A DNA stretch of 64,000 nt from Stomoxys calcitrans (taxonomy: Eukaryota; Arthropoda; Insecta; Diptera; Muscidae). Of this stretch, positions 19,485-31,857 are shown one piece after another. The notes below the pieces were generated by a model. That model did no database searches and was not told the origin of the DNA. It saw only the letters and a program-made list of their open reading frames with translations. How positions within the stretch are numbered: the first letter of the stretch is position 1; every line of letters begins with the position of its first letter. The stretch lies in the NCBI RefSeq assembly GCF_963082655.1, contig NC_081555.1, forward strand, positions 150,090,005-150,154,004, given 5' to 3'. Made by a program: the position numbers and the translations under genes.

Positions 19485-20045
19485 AGATATAAATTTTGAC
19501 AAAATTTTCTATAGAAATAAAATTTTGACAAAATTTTCCAAAGAAATAAAATTTGGACAAAATTTTCCAAAGAAATAAAATTTGTACAAAATTTTTGACA
19601 AAATTTTCTATAGAAATAAAATTTTGACAAAATTTTCTATAGAAATAAAATTTTGACAAAATTTTCTATAGAAATAAAATTTTGACAAAATTTTCTATAG
19701 AAATAAAATTTTGACAAAATTTTCTATAGAAATAAAATTTTGACAAAATTTTCTATAGAAATAAAATTTTGACAAAATTTTCTATAGAAATAAAATTTTG
19801 ACAAAATTTTCTATAGAAATAAAATTTTGACAAAATTTTCTATAGAAATAAAATTTTGACAAAATTTTCTATAGAAATAAAATTTTGACAAAATTTTCTA
19901 TAGAAATAAAATTTTGACAAAATTTTCTATAGAAATAAAATTTTGACAAAATTTTCTATAGAAATAAAATTTTGACAAAATTTTCTATAGAAATAAAATT
20001 TTGACAAAATTTTCTATAGAAATAAAATTTTGACAAAATTTTCCA
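19485..20045. repeat. 29-bp minisatellite, about 19 copies
   Basis: Unit TTTTGACAAAATTTTCTATA plus GAAATAAAA (29 bases; e.g. TTTTGAC starts at 19622 and 19651). The first few units at 19485-19610 are variant (CCAAAGAAATAAAATT), and about fifteen consecutive units after them are essentially perfect. It is itself partly dyad-symmetric (AAAATTTT). The frames through it (MSKFYFYRKFCQ...) are artefacts of the repeat. Confidence 0.97.
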
Positions 20046-20120
20046 CAAAGCTAATAATTTTACAAAAATTAAATTGTAAAAAAATATTTTCAAAAAAATT
20101 CAGAAAAATAAAATCTAAGA

Positions 20121-21055
20121 CAAGAAAATAGGCGTTAAGTTCGGCCGGGGAGATATATCGAAATACGGCCGATTTGGATCAAATTCGACACGGATATTGA
20201 GTAGTCTAATAAGTACAATTCATTGTTCAATTTTGTAGAACAAAATATTGGTCTTTTTGGTAGACATACCCAAGTATTGACCGATCTGAACCATATACGA
20301 AGCGGATGTGGAAAAGCCTAACATAAATCACTGTGTCAAATTTCAGCGAAATCGGATTATAAATGTGCCTTTTATGGGGCCAAGATTTTAAATCCAGAGA
20401 TCGGTCTATATGGCAGTTATATCCAAATCTGAACCGATCTTGGCCAAATTGAAGAGGGCTGTCAAAGGGCCTAACACAACTCATTGTCCCAAATTTCGGC
20501 GACATTCGGCGCCTTTTATGGGTCAAAAACCTTATATCGAGAGATCGGTCTATATGGCAGCTATATCCAAATCTGGTCCGATCTGAGCCAAATTGGAAAA
20601 CAATATTGGAGGGCCTTACAGAACTTACTGTCCCAAATTTCGGCGAAATCGGACAATAAATGCGTCTTTTATGCGCCCAAAACCTTAAATCGAGAGATCG
20701 GTCTATATGACATCTTTATCCAAATCTGGACCGATCTGAGTCAAATTGAAGAAGAATGTTGGAGGCTCCAACACAACTCACTGTCCCAAATGTCGGCGAA
20801 ATTGGACAATAAATGCTCCTTTTATGGGGCCAAGACCTTAAATCAAGAGATCGGTCTATATGGCAGCTTTATCCAAATCTTGGCCGATCTTGGCCAAATT
20901 GAAGAAGTATGTGGAAAACCCTAAAATTACTCACTGTGCCAAATTTCGGCGACATCGCACCATAAATACGCCAATTATGGGCCCAAAACCTTAAGTCGAG
21001 AGATCGGACTATATCGCAGCTATATCCAAATCTGGACCGATCTCTACCAATTTAA
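20121..21055 (+). repeat. Array of about 152-bp modules with a GC-palindrome left end
   Basis: Begins CAAGAAAATAGGCGTTAAGT then TCGGCCGGGG, the left terminus seen at 28199 and 49589. Five modules follow, each with GAGAGATCGGTCTATATGGC, TATCCAAATCTGGACCGATC, CTCACTGTCCCAAATTTCGG and CCTTTTATGGGGCCAA. The GGTCTATA boxes start at 20403, 20547, 20700, 20853 and about 21006. The right palindromic end is missing. Confidence 0.85.
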
Positions 21056-21340
21056 GGGTAAACAGTGTACTCTACTACCAAAGACCTTTTATTGCTGTGC
21101 TATTCTATTCTGTTCACCCTTCATATATTATCTTTAAATCTTTTTCTTTTTTTGGTAGGGTAGGGGGATTGCTCTCTCACACATCCTTTCATTTGAGTGC
21201 AATATGTTCTCGGTCGTCGTGCATGACAGTTTGGTGATGTTTTTATTGGGGGGAGAGTGTGCCTCCCCCCGACGCTAAGGCCCAAAAGACAATTTGTTTC
21301 AGTTTTTTGTCGCGATATAGATGCATGCCTGCAGAATGGA

Positions 21341-21648
21341 GGTCACGGTAGCGCAGAGGTTAGCATGTCCGCCTATGACGCTGAACGCCTGGGTTCAAAT
21401 CCTGGCGAGACCATCAGAAAAATTTTTCAGCAGTGGTTTTCCCCTCCTAATGCTGGCAACATTTGTAAGGTACTATGCCATGTAAAACTTGACTCCAAAG
21501 ATGTGTCGCACTTCGGTGCGCCCTCCGGACTCGGCTATAAAAAGGAGGCCCCTTATCATTGAGCTTAAACTTAAATCGGACTGCACTCATTGATATGTGA
21601 GAAGTTTGCTCCCGTTCCTTAGTGGAATGTTCATGGGCAAAATTTGCA
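21341..21648 (+). mobile_element. tRNA-derived SINE, near full length
   Basis: Positions 21341-21412 fold as a 72-base tRNA cloverleaf: acceptor GGTCACG pairs with CGAGACC (one mismatch), anticodon arm TCCGC-CTATGAC-GCTGA, and T arm CTGGG-TTCAAAT-CCTGG. Box A is within GTAGCGCAGAGGTTAGC and box B is GGTTCAAATCC. The unrelated body (CATCAGAAAAATTTTTCAGC ... GTTCATGGGCAAAATTTGCA) follows. RNA polymerase III would start at the internal boxes. It is probably non-functional as a tRNA. About ten copies or pieces lie in this window. Confidence 0.9.
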
Positions 21649-21699
21649 ATTTGCTGAATGGCAGGACTGCTGGACGTGACTCAGATTCTTGAATCCTTA

Positions 21700-22270
21700 T
21701 ATCAACATTAGATTCGAACTCTACTGACATTGACCTTTCTTGAAGAGTAGTTAGTGGGTGGGCCGATCCCAGACTCTATCGCAAATATGTATACCAGATT
21801 CGAAGTCAACTCCCAAAGATCTTTCATTTGATTGACCCATTTTGTGACGTTGGACATTCATGTCCGTTTAAGGGGTTTTGGTGTTGTGGAGGCCCCATAG
21901 ACAACTTGGACCAAATTCTTATAATAGATGAGTACTCAACTTCCAAACACCTTTCATTTGATATTCATATGTCCCCAATTGATTAATAAGCCCTATTGGG
22001 GGGTTTTGTGAGGTGAGTAGGCGCCTCAGATACCAAGGAATACATTTTTATATTATATTCTTATTTTACTTTTGGGGGGGTGAGGAGGCCCCTCAGTTAC
22101 AAAGGAAACACATGTTTATTTCAGATTTGTGCTCCACTTTTAAATACCCTTCATTTGATACCCATATTGCTTAAAGCGGTGAAAGAGTTCTTGTGGGGGG
22201 TGTTTTGGGGGTGGGAGACCCCCCCCCAACACTTTGGGCGAAATTTGTATACCAAATTCGTACTCTACTC
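21700..22270 (+). repeat. G/C-run modular repeat (about 125-130-bp units)
   Basis: Each unit has CCTTTCATTTGATACCCATA then TTG, a G-rich stretch (GGGTTTTGGGGGTGGGG type), a C-run and AAATTTGTATRCCAAATTCG. The same family recurs at 24186-28190, 29605-30115 and 33626-34780. Non-coding. Confidence 0.8.
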
Positions 22271-22902
22271 TTAAATACCTTTCATTTGATACCCATATTG
22301 TCCTAATCGGTAAACATGTCCGCCCCGGTGGGTTTTGGGATGGGGCGTCCCCCCCGATTATTGGACCCAAAATTTTTTTTTACTAATTTCGTGTTTTTGG
22401 GGTATCATACGGTGGCATAGCTCTTTATTTTTTTATTTTTTTTTTTGGGCTATGCCTAAGCTTAGCAGAAGGCCAATTCTAACCTTAGCTGAAGTCACGT
22501 TTATGCCTCAGGCCACCACTATTCACCTGAAACAATTATTGTGAAACATACAGTCATTCAGCCATTCAGTTGGAGTCATTCATTGTGTCCACATCTTAAA
22601 TACCTTTCATTTGATACCCATATTGTCCTAATCGGTAAACATGTCCGCCCGGGTGGGTTTTGGGATGGGGCGTCCCCCCAGATTATTGCATTTTTTACTA
22701 ATTTCGTGTTTTTGAGGTATCATATGGTGGCATAGCTCTTTAATTTTTTTTTTGAGCTATGCCTAAGCTTAGCAGAAGGCCAATTCTAACCTTAACAGAA
22801 GTCACGTTTATGCCTCAGGCCACCACTATTCACCTGAAACAATTATTGTGAAACATACAGTCATTCAGCCATTCAGTTGGAGTCATTCATTGTGTCCACA
22901 TC
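22271..22902 (+). repeat. Recent tandem duplication of about 315 bp
   Basis: 22271-22595 and 22596-22902 are nearly identical apart from small indels. Each starts TTAAATACCTTTCATTTGAT in the modular repeat and runs into apparently single-copy sequence (GGCTATGCCTAAGCTTAGCA ... GAGTCATTCATTGTGTCCAC). Confidence 0.9.
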
Positions 22903-24185
22903 ATATCGGCACTTGGGTATCTCGTTAGATTGTTAATCCACTCCCAAAAAAAATGAAAAAAAAAAATAAAAATGATTAATTAACAAATTCGAAACGTGAT
23001 TGAAATGAAAACTCCAGCCAAAACAAGAAGAACAAAAAAAAAACAAGAAGCAGTGAGCAGTACAACATAACACAAAAAAAAAAAAACACTGCAAATAAAT
23101 TATAATTGAAAATCAACAAAACTTGTGTGGTTTTCCGATTATTTCTCCATATTTTTTGCAATATTTTATGATAGCGCAGAGGTTGTTGGTTTCTCAGTCA
23201 GCCAGCGAGCCAGCCGTTAAGCTTAAGCAAATCCAATCAATAATTGAAGATAATTGTTTTGTTTTGTAGGTTTTTTTTTTGTTCGTAAGGCTATAATGGT
23301 TCTATGATTTTTTCTCAAAAAGCAAAAAAAGTTTTTAAATTCAATTTGTAATTACAGTGGTTATATTGTTACATTTAACAATTAAGGTGTTGGAATGATG
23401 GAAGGCATAGAGCCGAACAAAAAAACTATTCCCCAATAAGCCAGCTAAGGCGGTCTGGCCGAGTATTAGGAAACTTAAACCCCATTGACTGTGAAACTAA
23501 ACCAGAAATTTTCATTTCAAAGTAAATTTTCAATTACCAAAATTATTTTTTTTTGTAATTTTTTCCACCAGCCTTTGCTTTTGCAGTTCTGCAGTTGCAA
23601 CTGCAACTACTGCGGTTTCATTTTCTTTTGAAGACTTTTTGTTTTTTTGTTTCACATTTCCATTGTCAGAATGCCAAGGGGCCACCAGTTAAGTGATATT
23701 TTACAATTATACAAAACCTTGAATGGACTTCCAAGTTTCTAAAGTCATTTGTTAAGGCTTGGGGTAAATTTTGTGTTTGTTCAAAAGCCAACGACGTCAA
23801 TATGAGAAACGTTGTAACCATACCCTAAAAATGAAATTGAAATCATGGTGGTAAGAGGAAATTGAAATACTAAGCCGGACACACATATATTCCCTCAGAA
23901 GCCAGATAGGTAATGTGAAAATGATGATGATGACGGTGGTAGGGAAGGTAATTGCATTGGCTACTGTTATCTTCTATGGAAAATAGGGAAAGAAAATAAA
24001 AGAGAAAAAAGATTTTCAAAATTTTTAATTTTTTTTTGGAAACTAACCGAACCGGGCCCGCTTTGCTGCCCCTTCTTTAACTCTCTAATATCTTTTTATC
24101 GCCCTGAATGCGTAAATCGAATTTTCGTTTCAGCCAAGTATCATATAGTCATAATGGTTCGAATGGTGTTTTTGTGCGGTGGCGT
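22903..24185. other. No gene recognised
   Basis: AT-rich, with A and T runs. GCAGTTGCAACTGCAACTAC near 23590 is a short triplet-like motif. No frame or repeat family was identified. Confidence 0.45.
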
Positions 24186-27100
24186 GATCCCCTATGCTTC
24201 AATCTGATTTTGTATGCCAAATTCGAACTCCACTCCCGAATACCTTTCATTTGAGCCCCATATTGAAATGAACTTGCAATATGTCTGTTTAGAAAAGTTT
24301 TGGGGGGTGTGGGCGGCCCGATGGTTACATAGACTCAAATTTGAATACCATATTCGTATTCTACTCTCCAATACCTTTCATTTGATACCTATATTGTCCC
24401 AATCGGCTCACTTTTGATTTTGGATAATGTTTTAGGCATAAGGGGGAGGGTCCGTCGGGGAGGGTCCCGTCCGATATCGAAAAATTATATAGCCTATGTT
24501 TACTACCAGACCAACCTACACAATATGCGAATATTTCAAGAAAATCGGTTTTGCCGTTTTTCAGTCTACACGGAACAAACAAACCGAGTCCCATATATGC
24601 GTTATTGGCTAATGTGCCCATTTAGGGCGTTTTTGTGGGGGTGGGGTGACCCCCTATACATCGACATGAATTTGTATGCCAGATTCGTTATCTACTCCCA
24701 TACATACTTTTCATTTGATACCTATATTGTCCTTATCGGTCCACTTTTGATTTTGGGTGGTGTTTTAAGGGGTAATGGTGGAGGCTGTGCCCCCTTCCGT
24801 TATCAATAAATTATATAGCCTATTCCTACTTCCTTACCATATTCGTAATCTACTCCCGAATATCTTTCATTTGAGTCCCATATTGTTGTGATAGTCCAAT
24901 AAACCTATTTTAAGGGGTTATGGGGCTGGGGCGGCCTTTCAGGTACTTGGACCTAACTTTTTTTAAGAAATTCCTACTCTACTCTTAAATACCTTTTATT
25001 TGAATCCCATATTATCTTGGTCGGTCCACTTTTATTTTTGGGTTGTACTTTTGGGGTAAGGGGAGGGCCCGTCTCCCTCCCGATATAGAGAAATGATCCT
25101 TCCAGACCAACCTATACAATCTGTGAAAATTTCAGGGAAATCGGTTCAACCGTTTTTTAGTCTACACGGAACAAACAAACAAACACATATTTAATTTTAT
25201 AAAAAAGATTAGCTGGACAGGGCCCGCTCCGCTTCCGCCTTGTGGAGGAGGCTGCGCCCTGCGTGGTGGAGGCTGCGCCCCCTTCCGCTTTCAATAAATT
25301 ATAATGCCTATTCCTAATTCCTGACCATATTCGCAATCTACTCCCGAATATCTTTCATTTGAGTCCCATATTGTTGTGATAGTCCAATAAGCCTATTTTA
25401 AGGGGTTATGGGGCTGGGGCGGCCTTTCAGGTACTTGGACCCAACTTTTTTTAAGAAATTCCTACTCTACTCTTAAATACCTTTCATTTGAATCCCATAT
25501 TGTCTTGGTGGGTCCACTTTTATTTTTGGGTTGTACTTTTGGGGTAAGGGGAGGGCCCGTCCCCCTCCCGATATAGAGAAATGATCCTTCCAGACCAACC
25601 TATACAATCTGTGAAAATTTCAGGGAAATCGGTTCAACCGTTTTTTAGTCTACACGGAACAAACAAACAAACACATATTTAATTTTATAAAAAAGACTAG
25701 CTGGACAGGGCCCGCTCCGCTTCCGCCTTCATTCACTCTCTTATTTTATGTGAGCCAGATTCGTTATCTACTCCCATACATACTTTTCATTTGATACCCA
25801 TATTGACCCTATCGGTCCACTTTTGATTTTGGGTGGTGTTTTTGGGGCAATGGAGGATGCTGCGCCCCCTTCCGCTTTCAATAAATTATAATGCCTATTC
25901 CTAATTCCTGACCATATTCGCAATCTACTCCCGAATATCTTTCATTTGAGTCCCATATTGTTGTGATAGTCCAATAAACCTATTTTAAGGGGTTATGGGG
26001 CTGGGGCGGCCTTTCAGGTACTTGGACCCAACTTTTTTTAAGAAATTCCTACTCTACCCTTAAATACCTTTCATTTGAATCCCATATTGTCTTGGTCGGT
26101 CCACTTTTATTTTTGGGTTGTACTTTTGGGGTAAGGGGAGGGCCCGTCTCCCTCCCGATATCGAAAAATTATGTAGCCTATGTTTTCTTCCAGACCAACC
26201 TACACAATCTGTGAAAATTTCAAGGAAATCGGTTAGCCGACAAACAAACAAACACAAATTGAATTTTATATATTGGGTTGCCCAAAAAGTAATTGCGGAT
26301 TTTTCATATAGTCTACGTTGAAAAATTTTTTCACAGCTTGTGACTCTGTAATTGCATTCTTTCTTCTGTCAGTTATCAGCTGTTACTTTTAGCTTGCCAA
26401 AAAAAAAGTGTAAAAAAAGTATATTTGATTAAAGCTCCGCAATTACTTTTTGGGCAACCGAATATAAGATTAGCTGGAGAGGGCCCGCTCCGCTTCCGCC
26501 TTCCTTCACTCTCTTATTTTTCTGAGCCCTATATTGACACGGTCAGGAAAAAAGTCCTGTTTGGTGCTGCTGGCAAGGCCTTTCAGATATTTCGCCCCAA
26601 TGTGGGTATCATATGGGTGCTCTACTTCTAAATTTCTTACATTTGAGCCTTATATTGCTATGGTCGTTTCCCCTGTTCGGTCGTGACGTTTCCCCCAACG
26701 CTAAGACCCAAAAGACAATTTATTTAAGTCCTTTATGGCTAAGATCTGCATGTCCGGCTGAGCGGCAAGTCTTAACCTAGATACTTGAGTCCTTATATCA
26801 ACATAAGATTAGAATTCTAATGTCATAGAGCTTTCCTAAAATTCCCCTATTATCCCGATAGAATTACACTTCCTATTAATGGGTATTTGGTGGGTGGGCC
26901 GGTCCCAGACTCGGTCCCAAATGAATATATATCAGATTCGTAGTCAACTCTCAAAGAACTTTCATTTCATACCCATTTTGTGACGTAGGACATTCATGCC
27001 GGTTTTGGGGGTTTTTGGGGTTATAGAGGCCCCGTAGAAACTTTGGACCAATTTCTTATAACGGATGTTTACTCAAATTCCAAACACCTTTCATTTGATA

Positions 27101-28190
27101 CCCATATTATCCTAACCGGTCAATATGCCCTGTTGAGGTGTTTTTGGGGGGGTGGAAGCGCCTCAAAAACTAGAGAATCTTTTTATATTAGCTTTTTACT
27201 TTACTTTTAAATACCTTCTATTTGATATCCATATAGTCCTAATCGGTTCAGATGTCCTGCTGGGGTGAGGAGGCCTCTAAGACCCCACGGAAAAAAATTG
27301 TATGTCAAATTTGTACTCTATATTAAAATACCTTTCATTTGATACCTATATTGCCCAAAGCGGTAAGTGTCCTGTTGGGTGGTGTTTCTGGGGGTAGGGA
27401 ACCCCCCGACACTAAAGGTGAAATTTTTATGCCAAGTACGTACTCTACTCCTAAATACCTCTCATTTGATACTCATATTGCCCAAAGCGGTAAAAGTGCC
27501 CTGTTGGGTGGTGATTTTGGGGGTGGGGTACCCCCCCGACACTTAGGGTGTAATTTTTATGCCATGTTCGTACCATACTTTGACACCCATATGTCCCAAT
27601 ATGTAAATATGTCCTGCCAGGGAGTTTTGGAGGATGGGTAGGGGTGGGCGTTTCAGACACCAAAAAATAAACTTGAATGTCAAATTTGTATTTTACTTTT
27701 AAATACCTTTCATGGGGTATCAACATATTGCCCAAAGCGGTAAAAGAGTCCTGTTGGGGTGGGGGACCCCCCGACACTAAGGGTGACATTTTTATGCCAA
27801 TTTCGTACTTTTCTCTTAATTACCTTTCATTTGATACCCATATTGTCCCAGTCGGTAAACATGTCCGTTCGGGTGGGTTTTAAGATGGGGCGTCCCCCCA
27901 GGTTAGTTGACCCCAACATGTTATACCAATTTCGTGTTTTGGGGTACCGTGAGGTGGCATACAGAATTTCGTTTCAATCGGTGCACGCATCTCCGAGATC
28001 TGGCGGTTTTTGAAAATTGAGGTAAGGGGGAGGGTCCGCCCCCCCCCTTCGGGTAACAAAAAATGTAGTAACCTACACCGGAGGCACAAGTTCTAGCATC
28101 TGTGAAAATTTCGTGAGTTCCGTTTTTGAGTCTCTACGGAACAGAAAAACAAACTAACAAACAAACAAAGTGCAACAACTTAATTTTTTT
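24186..28190 (+). repeat. Long array of G/C-run modular repeats, with larger duplications
   Basis: Units contain CCTTTCATTTGATACCCATA or TTTCATTTGAGTCCCATATT. A longer cassette (TCAATAAATTATA... CTATTCCTA ... GGGCCCGTCYCCCTCCCGAT ... CTACACGGAACAAACAAACA ... GGGCCCGCTCCGCTTCCGCC) occurs three times, from 24803, 25291 and 25879. Units at 27089, 27205, 27331, 27460 and 27823 are spaced mostly 116-130 bp. The array ends near AACGAACAAACAAAG-type sequence at about 28170. Open frames of up to 131 codons are periodic and not genes. Confidence 0.85.
26273..26462 (+). mobile_element. Mariner-type MITE, 190 bp
   Basis: Ends TTGGGTTGCCCAAAAAGTAA and the inverse of TTACTTTTTGGGCAACCGAA, with TA on both sides (26271-26272, 26463-26464). 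It interrupts the cassette sequence AATTTTATATAAGATTAGCTGG, whose uninterrupted form is seen near 25205. No transposase. Confidence 0.9.
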
Positions 28191-28198
28191 ATAATAGA

Positions 28199-29604
28199 CA
28201 GGTAAAAGCGTGCTTAGTTCGCCTGGGCGGAATCTTGAGAGGCCATCACCATGAATTCTGCTAAAAATGTATACAAAATAAATTTAGTTGAATAATTTTA
28301 TTCTACATACCAAACTTCTGTCAAACCAACAAAAATTAAAGCTTCTAGGAAGCGAACAATGATCGAGAGACCGGTTGTACTGTTCAAATCAGTCTATCCG
28401 TTTATAGACTGGTATAGACCGTACATAGTACGTCGTCGTCGTACCGATCTTCCGATTTGACTTCTTGATCCCATACAAGCCGCTATCTTTATTCGATTTG
28501 GCTGAAATTTTGCATGTAGTGTTCTGTTTCGACTTCCGATAACTATGCCTGGTACGGTCCAAATCGGTGCATAATCTGATATATCTCTCATATAAACCAA
28601 TCTCCCGATTTGACTTCTTGAGCCCTTACAAGCCGCGCTTTTGCTCCGATTTGGCTGAAATTTGTGACAGTGAGTTCTGTAGGGCCCTTCGAATTTGACC
28701 CAGATCGGTCCAGATTTTAATATAGCTGCCATATCGACTGATCCGTTGATTTAGAGTCTTAGGCCCATAAAAGGCGCATTTATTGTCCGATTTTGCCAAA
28801 ATTTGGGACAGTGATTTGTGTTAGGCCCTTCGATGTCCTCCTTCAATTTGGCACTGATCAGCCCAGATTCGGATATAGCTGCCATATAGACCGATCTCTC
28901 GATTTAAGGTTTCGGCCCATAAAAGGCGCATTTATTGTCCGATGTCGCCGAAATTTGGGACAGTGAGTTGTGTTAGGCCCGAATTTATAATCCGATGTTT
29001 CCGAAATTTGGGACAGTGAGTTAAGTTAAGCCCCTCGACATCCTTTTTCAATTTGGCTCAGATCGGTTCAGATATGGATATAGCTGTCATATAGACCGAT
29101 CCCTCGATTTAAGGTTTTAGGGCCATAAAAGGCACATTTACTGTGCAATTTCGACGAAATTTGAGACAGTGAGTTAATTTAAGCCCCTCGACATTTTTTG
29201 CGCAATTTGGTCCAGATCGGTTTAGATTTTGACATAGCTGCCATATAAACCGATTTCTCGATTTAAAAACTTGGCCCCATAAAAGGCGCATTTATAATGC
29301 GATTTCATTGAAATTTTGAGACAGTGACTTATGTAAGCCTTTTCGACAACCCTGTCGTACATGGTTAAGATCGGTTTATTTTTAGATATATCTAATCAAA
29401 TGGCCTATATTTTGTTATGCACAATTGAATAATGACTTGTACCTATTAGTATTTGGTCCAAATCGGAATATATTTCGATATAGCTGCTATGGGGCATAAG
29501 GTATGTATTGTTCACCGGATTTTGACGAAAGGTGGTTTTCTTATATACTCGAGGTGGTGGGTATCCAAAGTTCGGCCCGGCTGAACTTAATGCCTTTTTA
29601 CTTA
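28199..29604 (-). repeat. Composite modular element with inverted GC-palindrome ends
   Basis: The left end has TAAAAGCGTGCTTAGTTCGC then CTGGGCGGAA. The right end is the inverse form, AAGTTCGGCCCGGCTGAACT (29568-29587), then TAATGCCTTTTTACTT. Between them, modules of about 140-155 bp repeat the inverse of the 20121-21055 units (AAATTTGGGACAGTGAGTTG, ATAGACCGATCTCTCGATTT). The first 300 bp use a second module type (CCAAATCGGTGCATAATCTG). No coding capacity. Confidence 0.8.
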
Positions 29605-30115
29605 TTTAATCTCAAATATCCTTCGTCGAGCCCCATATTGCCATGGTCGGTATATTTGTCTTCTTTGGAGAAGGGATGGAACCCCAGATACTTGGTCCGG
29701 AGAGTGGGCATCAATTTCGAGCTCTACTCCCCAATACCTTTCATTTGAGCCCCATATTGGCATGGTCGATAAATATGTCCGATTTAGGGGTGTTTTTGGG
29801 TCTAGGGTGGTCTCCCAAATACTTAGTCTCACAATTGGATATCCGATACGTTTTCTACTCTTAAATACTTTTCATTTGATTAGTTTATATATATATATAT
29901 TTAGTGGGTTTTAGGGTTGGGGAGGCCCCCCTAGGCAACCCACCGCGAAATTTGGATATCAAATTTTTATTGTTAGATTACTATAAGAAGGCACACAAAA
30001 ATTTCGCTTAAATCGCACTTAACATCTCCGCGATCAGGCGTTTCTTAGAATATTAGGGTAAGGGGGAGAGTCCGTTCCCCCTTCCGATATCAAAAAATTG
30101 TAGTACTCTATTTTC
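29605..30115 (+). repeat. G/C-run modular repeat
   Basis: Three or four units with CCTTTCATTTGAGCCCCATA and GTTTTTGGGTCTAGGGTGG-type boxes, ending with GGGGGAGAGTCCGTTCCCCC. Same family as 33626-34780. Confidence 0.8.
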
Positions 30116-31857
30116 ACCACGGGCTCATTATGCACCATCAAAAGAAAATTGTATTTGTATAAAAATTTTTGTCGAAATATTATTTTGTAATATTTTGTCC
30201 TTTTTTTTTGGCCTGACCAAAATTTCCTATTTCTGTTTTTTTTTGTTCATCTTACTTTCTAACCCTACCCTCGTATAATTTGTGTGTAATGAAATTTTAC
30301 ATTGAAATTGAAAATGAATAATAAAAGTAAGAAAAACAAAATTAATTTTGTTGCCTTAATAGCATTTCTCAAAATTGTTAATACAAATCTACGTTGCAGT
30401 TGTTGTTGTTGCTGCAGTTGCAACCATCACATCTTGGCCATGGTTACTTTTTTTTACTCTCTTTTGGCATTTTACTTACTATGTAAGCTGGGTCTTAGTC
30501 TAGGAATGTTTGTTGGATGCTTGATTACACTGCTGCCTGGTGGTGCCTTGCTGATGATATGATGGGGATGTTGATGATGATGGTGTTTGTTTGCCTGGTC
30601 TTGGTCTGTAGTCCATTTGAGATCTGGTGGTAATGTGCTGCTGCTGGTGGTTGTTGTTATTGTTGTTGCTACTGCTGGTGTTGGTTGTGTCTTCTTGTAA
30701 AACGATCAATGAACGTGAAACCGTGAAAACATAAAATACCACTAAAATGGATGCAGCAACCGAATCTCAAGCTAACCCCCCTCGAGACCATTCATCCATG
30801 TAAAATTGTGGCGAAGAGTAGCATATCGAAAAAGACAAGTAGAAGGGGTATACATGGGCCAGACTTTTAGGGTATAGGGAAAAAAGCAAAAAAAACACAG
30901 GAAACAAAATTGAAAAAAATTACGCAGACAAAAATTAACACGGCAAAATCTTCCTTAATAAGGGAATAAAGGACATATATCCAAGAACCTCGATTTCAAA
31001 AGCTTTACATTCTTTGGTTAACCTAAGACTCTAAACGTCGGGGAAAGAATTATAGCTAGAAAATTTAGGCGGACTAAGGACAAAAAGCATCGGCTTGGAA
31101 ATCCATTCAAATATTTGTCTGTCATAAAATTTGCCAGCAATTTTCAGGCATTTTCCCCCAAATTTTTCTCCCTGCCTATATACGTTGTGCTACCTCATCT
31201 TTGTTACATCGATTTTGTTAAAACAAAAAAATTTACAATTTGCAAACAAACTCAACGAATTGCTACACATCTACATCTACATCCATCTACAGCCGACGGT
31301 AGCCATCAACAACAGTTAACGTAACGTAACGTAACGACAAAAAAAATAGATTTTTTACATACCACCAACAAATGGATGATAGCAACTGTGCACACTCTAT
31401 GCCTATGACGATTGGCTGCTTGGCATGTTAAAACTCGTGCGTGTAGCAATTTTTACATATCAGCAGATTTTTTTTTCCATCCTGCACATGAGTTCAGAGA
31501 TATCGTCCATGCGTGAAATATGCCTTTACCTCTGGTTGTTGTTGTAAACATATCACACTTGCATATTTAAGTGTTATTTAACAACATTATTTTTTAATAG
31601 TCTCCATTTTTTTTTTTTGTTTGTTTCTTTGTTGGTTTCCTTTACAGTACTGGAGTTTATTTCTTTCAATTCGGAAATGAAGAAATAACTCAAATGATTG
31701 AAATAGTACATGAAAAGTGGTCATCATGTGAAAAGTGTATGGTGTAAGAGGAAGTCATTAAGGCTTAGATGAAAATTAGAAATTTTATTAATACCAAATC
31801 TCATTTAAAACATTTGTATGAAAATTTCATTAAATTTCGACAAAGTTCTATTTCTTA
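30116..31857. other. No gene recognised
   Basis: Mixed AT-rich DNA with triplet repeats (GTTGTTGTTGCTGCAG near 30400; TGTTGTTATTGTTGTTGC near 30650) and a short (GTAAC)n run near 31320. Overlapping frames on both strands come from these triplets. Confidence 0.45.

Noticed and set aside
19406..19659. Open frames of 66-74 codons (FYFYRKFCQ repeats)
   Set aside because: They are translations of the 29-bp minisatellite; all frames are periodic.
20484..20924. 146-codon frame with repeated GLYGSYIQIWSDLSQI
   Set aside because: It follows the about 152-bp modules and exists only because the period is nearly a multiple of three; other copies of the element are not open.
21341..21412. A functional tRNA gene
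   Set aside because: It folds as a cloverleaf, but acceptor and anticodon stems have mismatches, the 3' flank is the shared SINE body, and about ten diverged copies exist.
24414..24809. 131-codon frame in the G/C-run repeat
   Set aside because: It overlaps periodic non-coding modules; homologous positions in the other cassettes have stops and indels.
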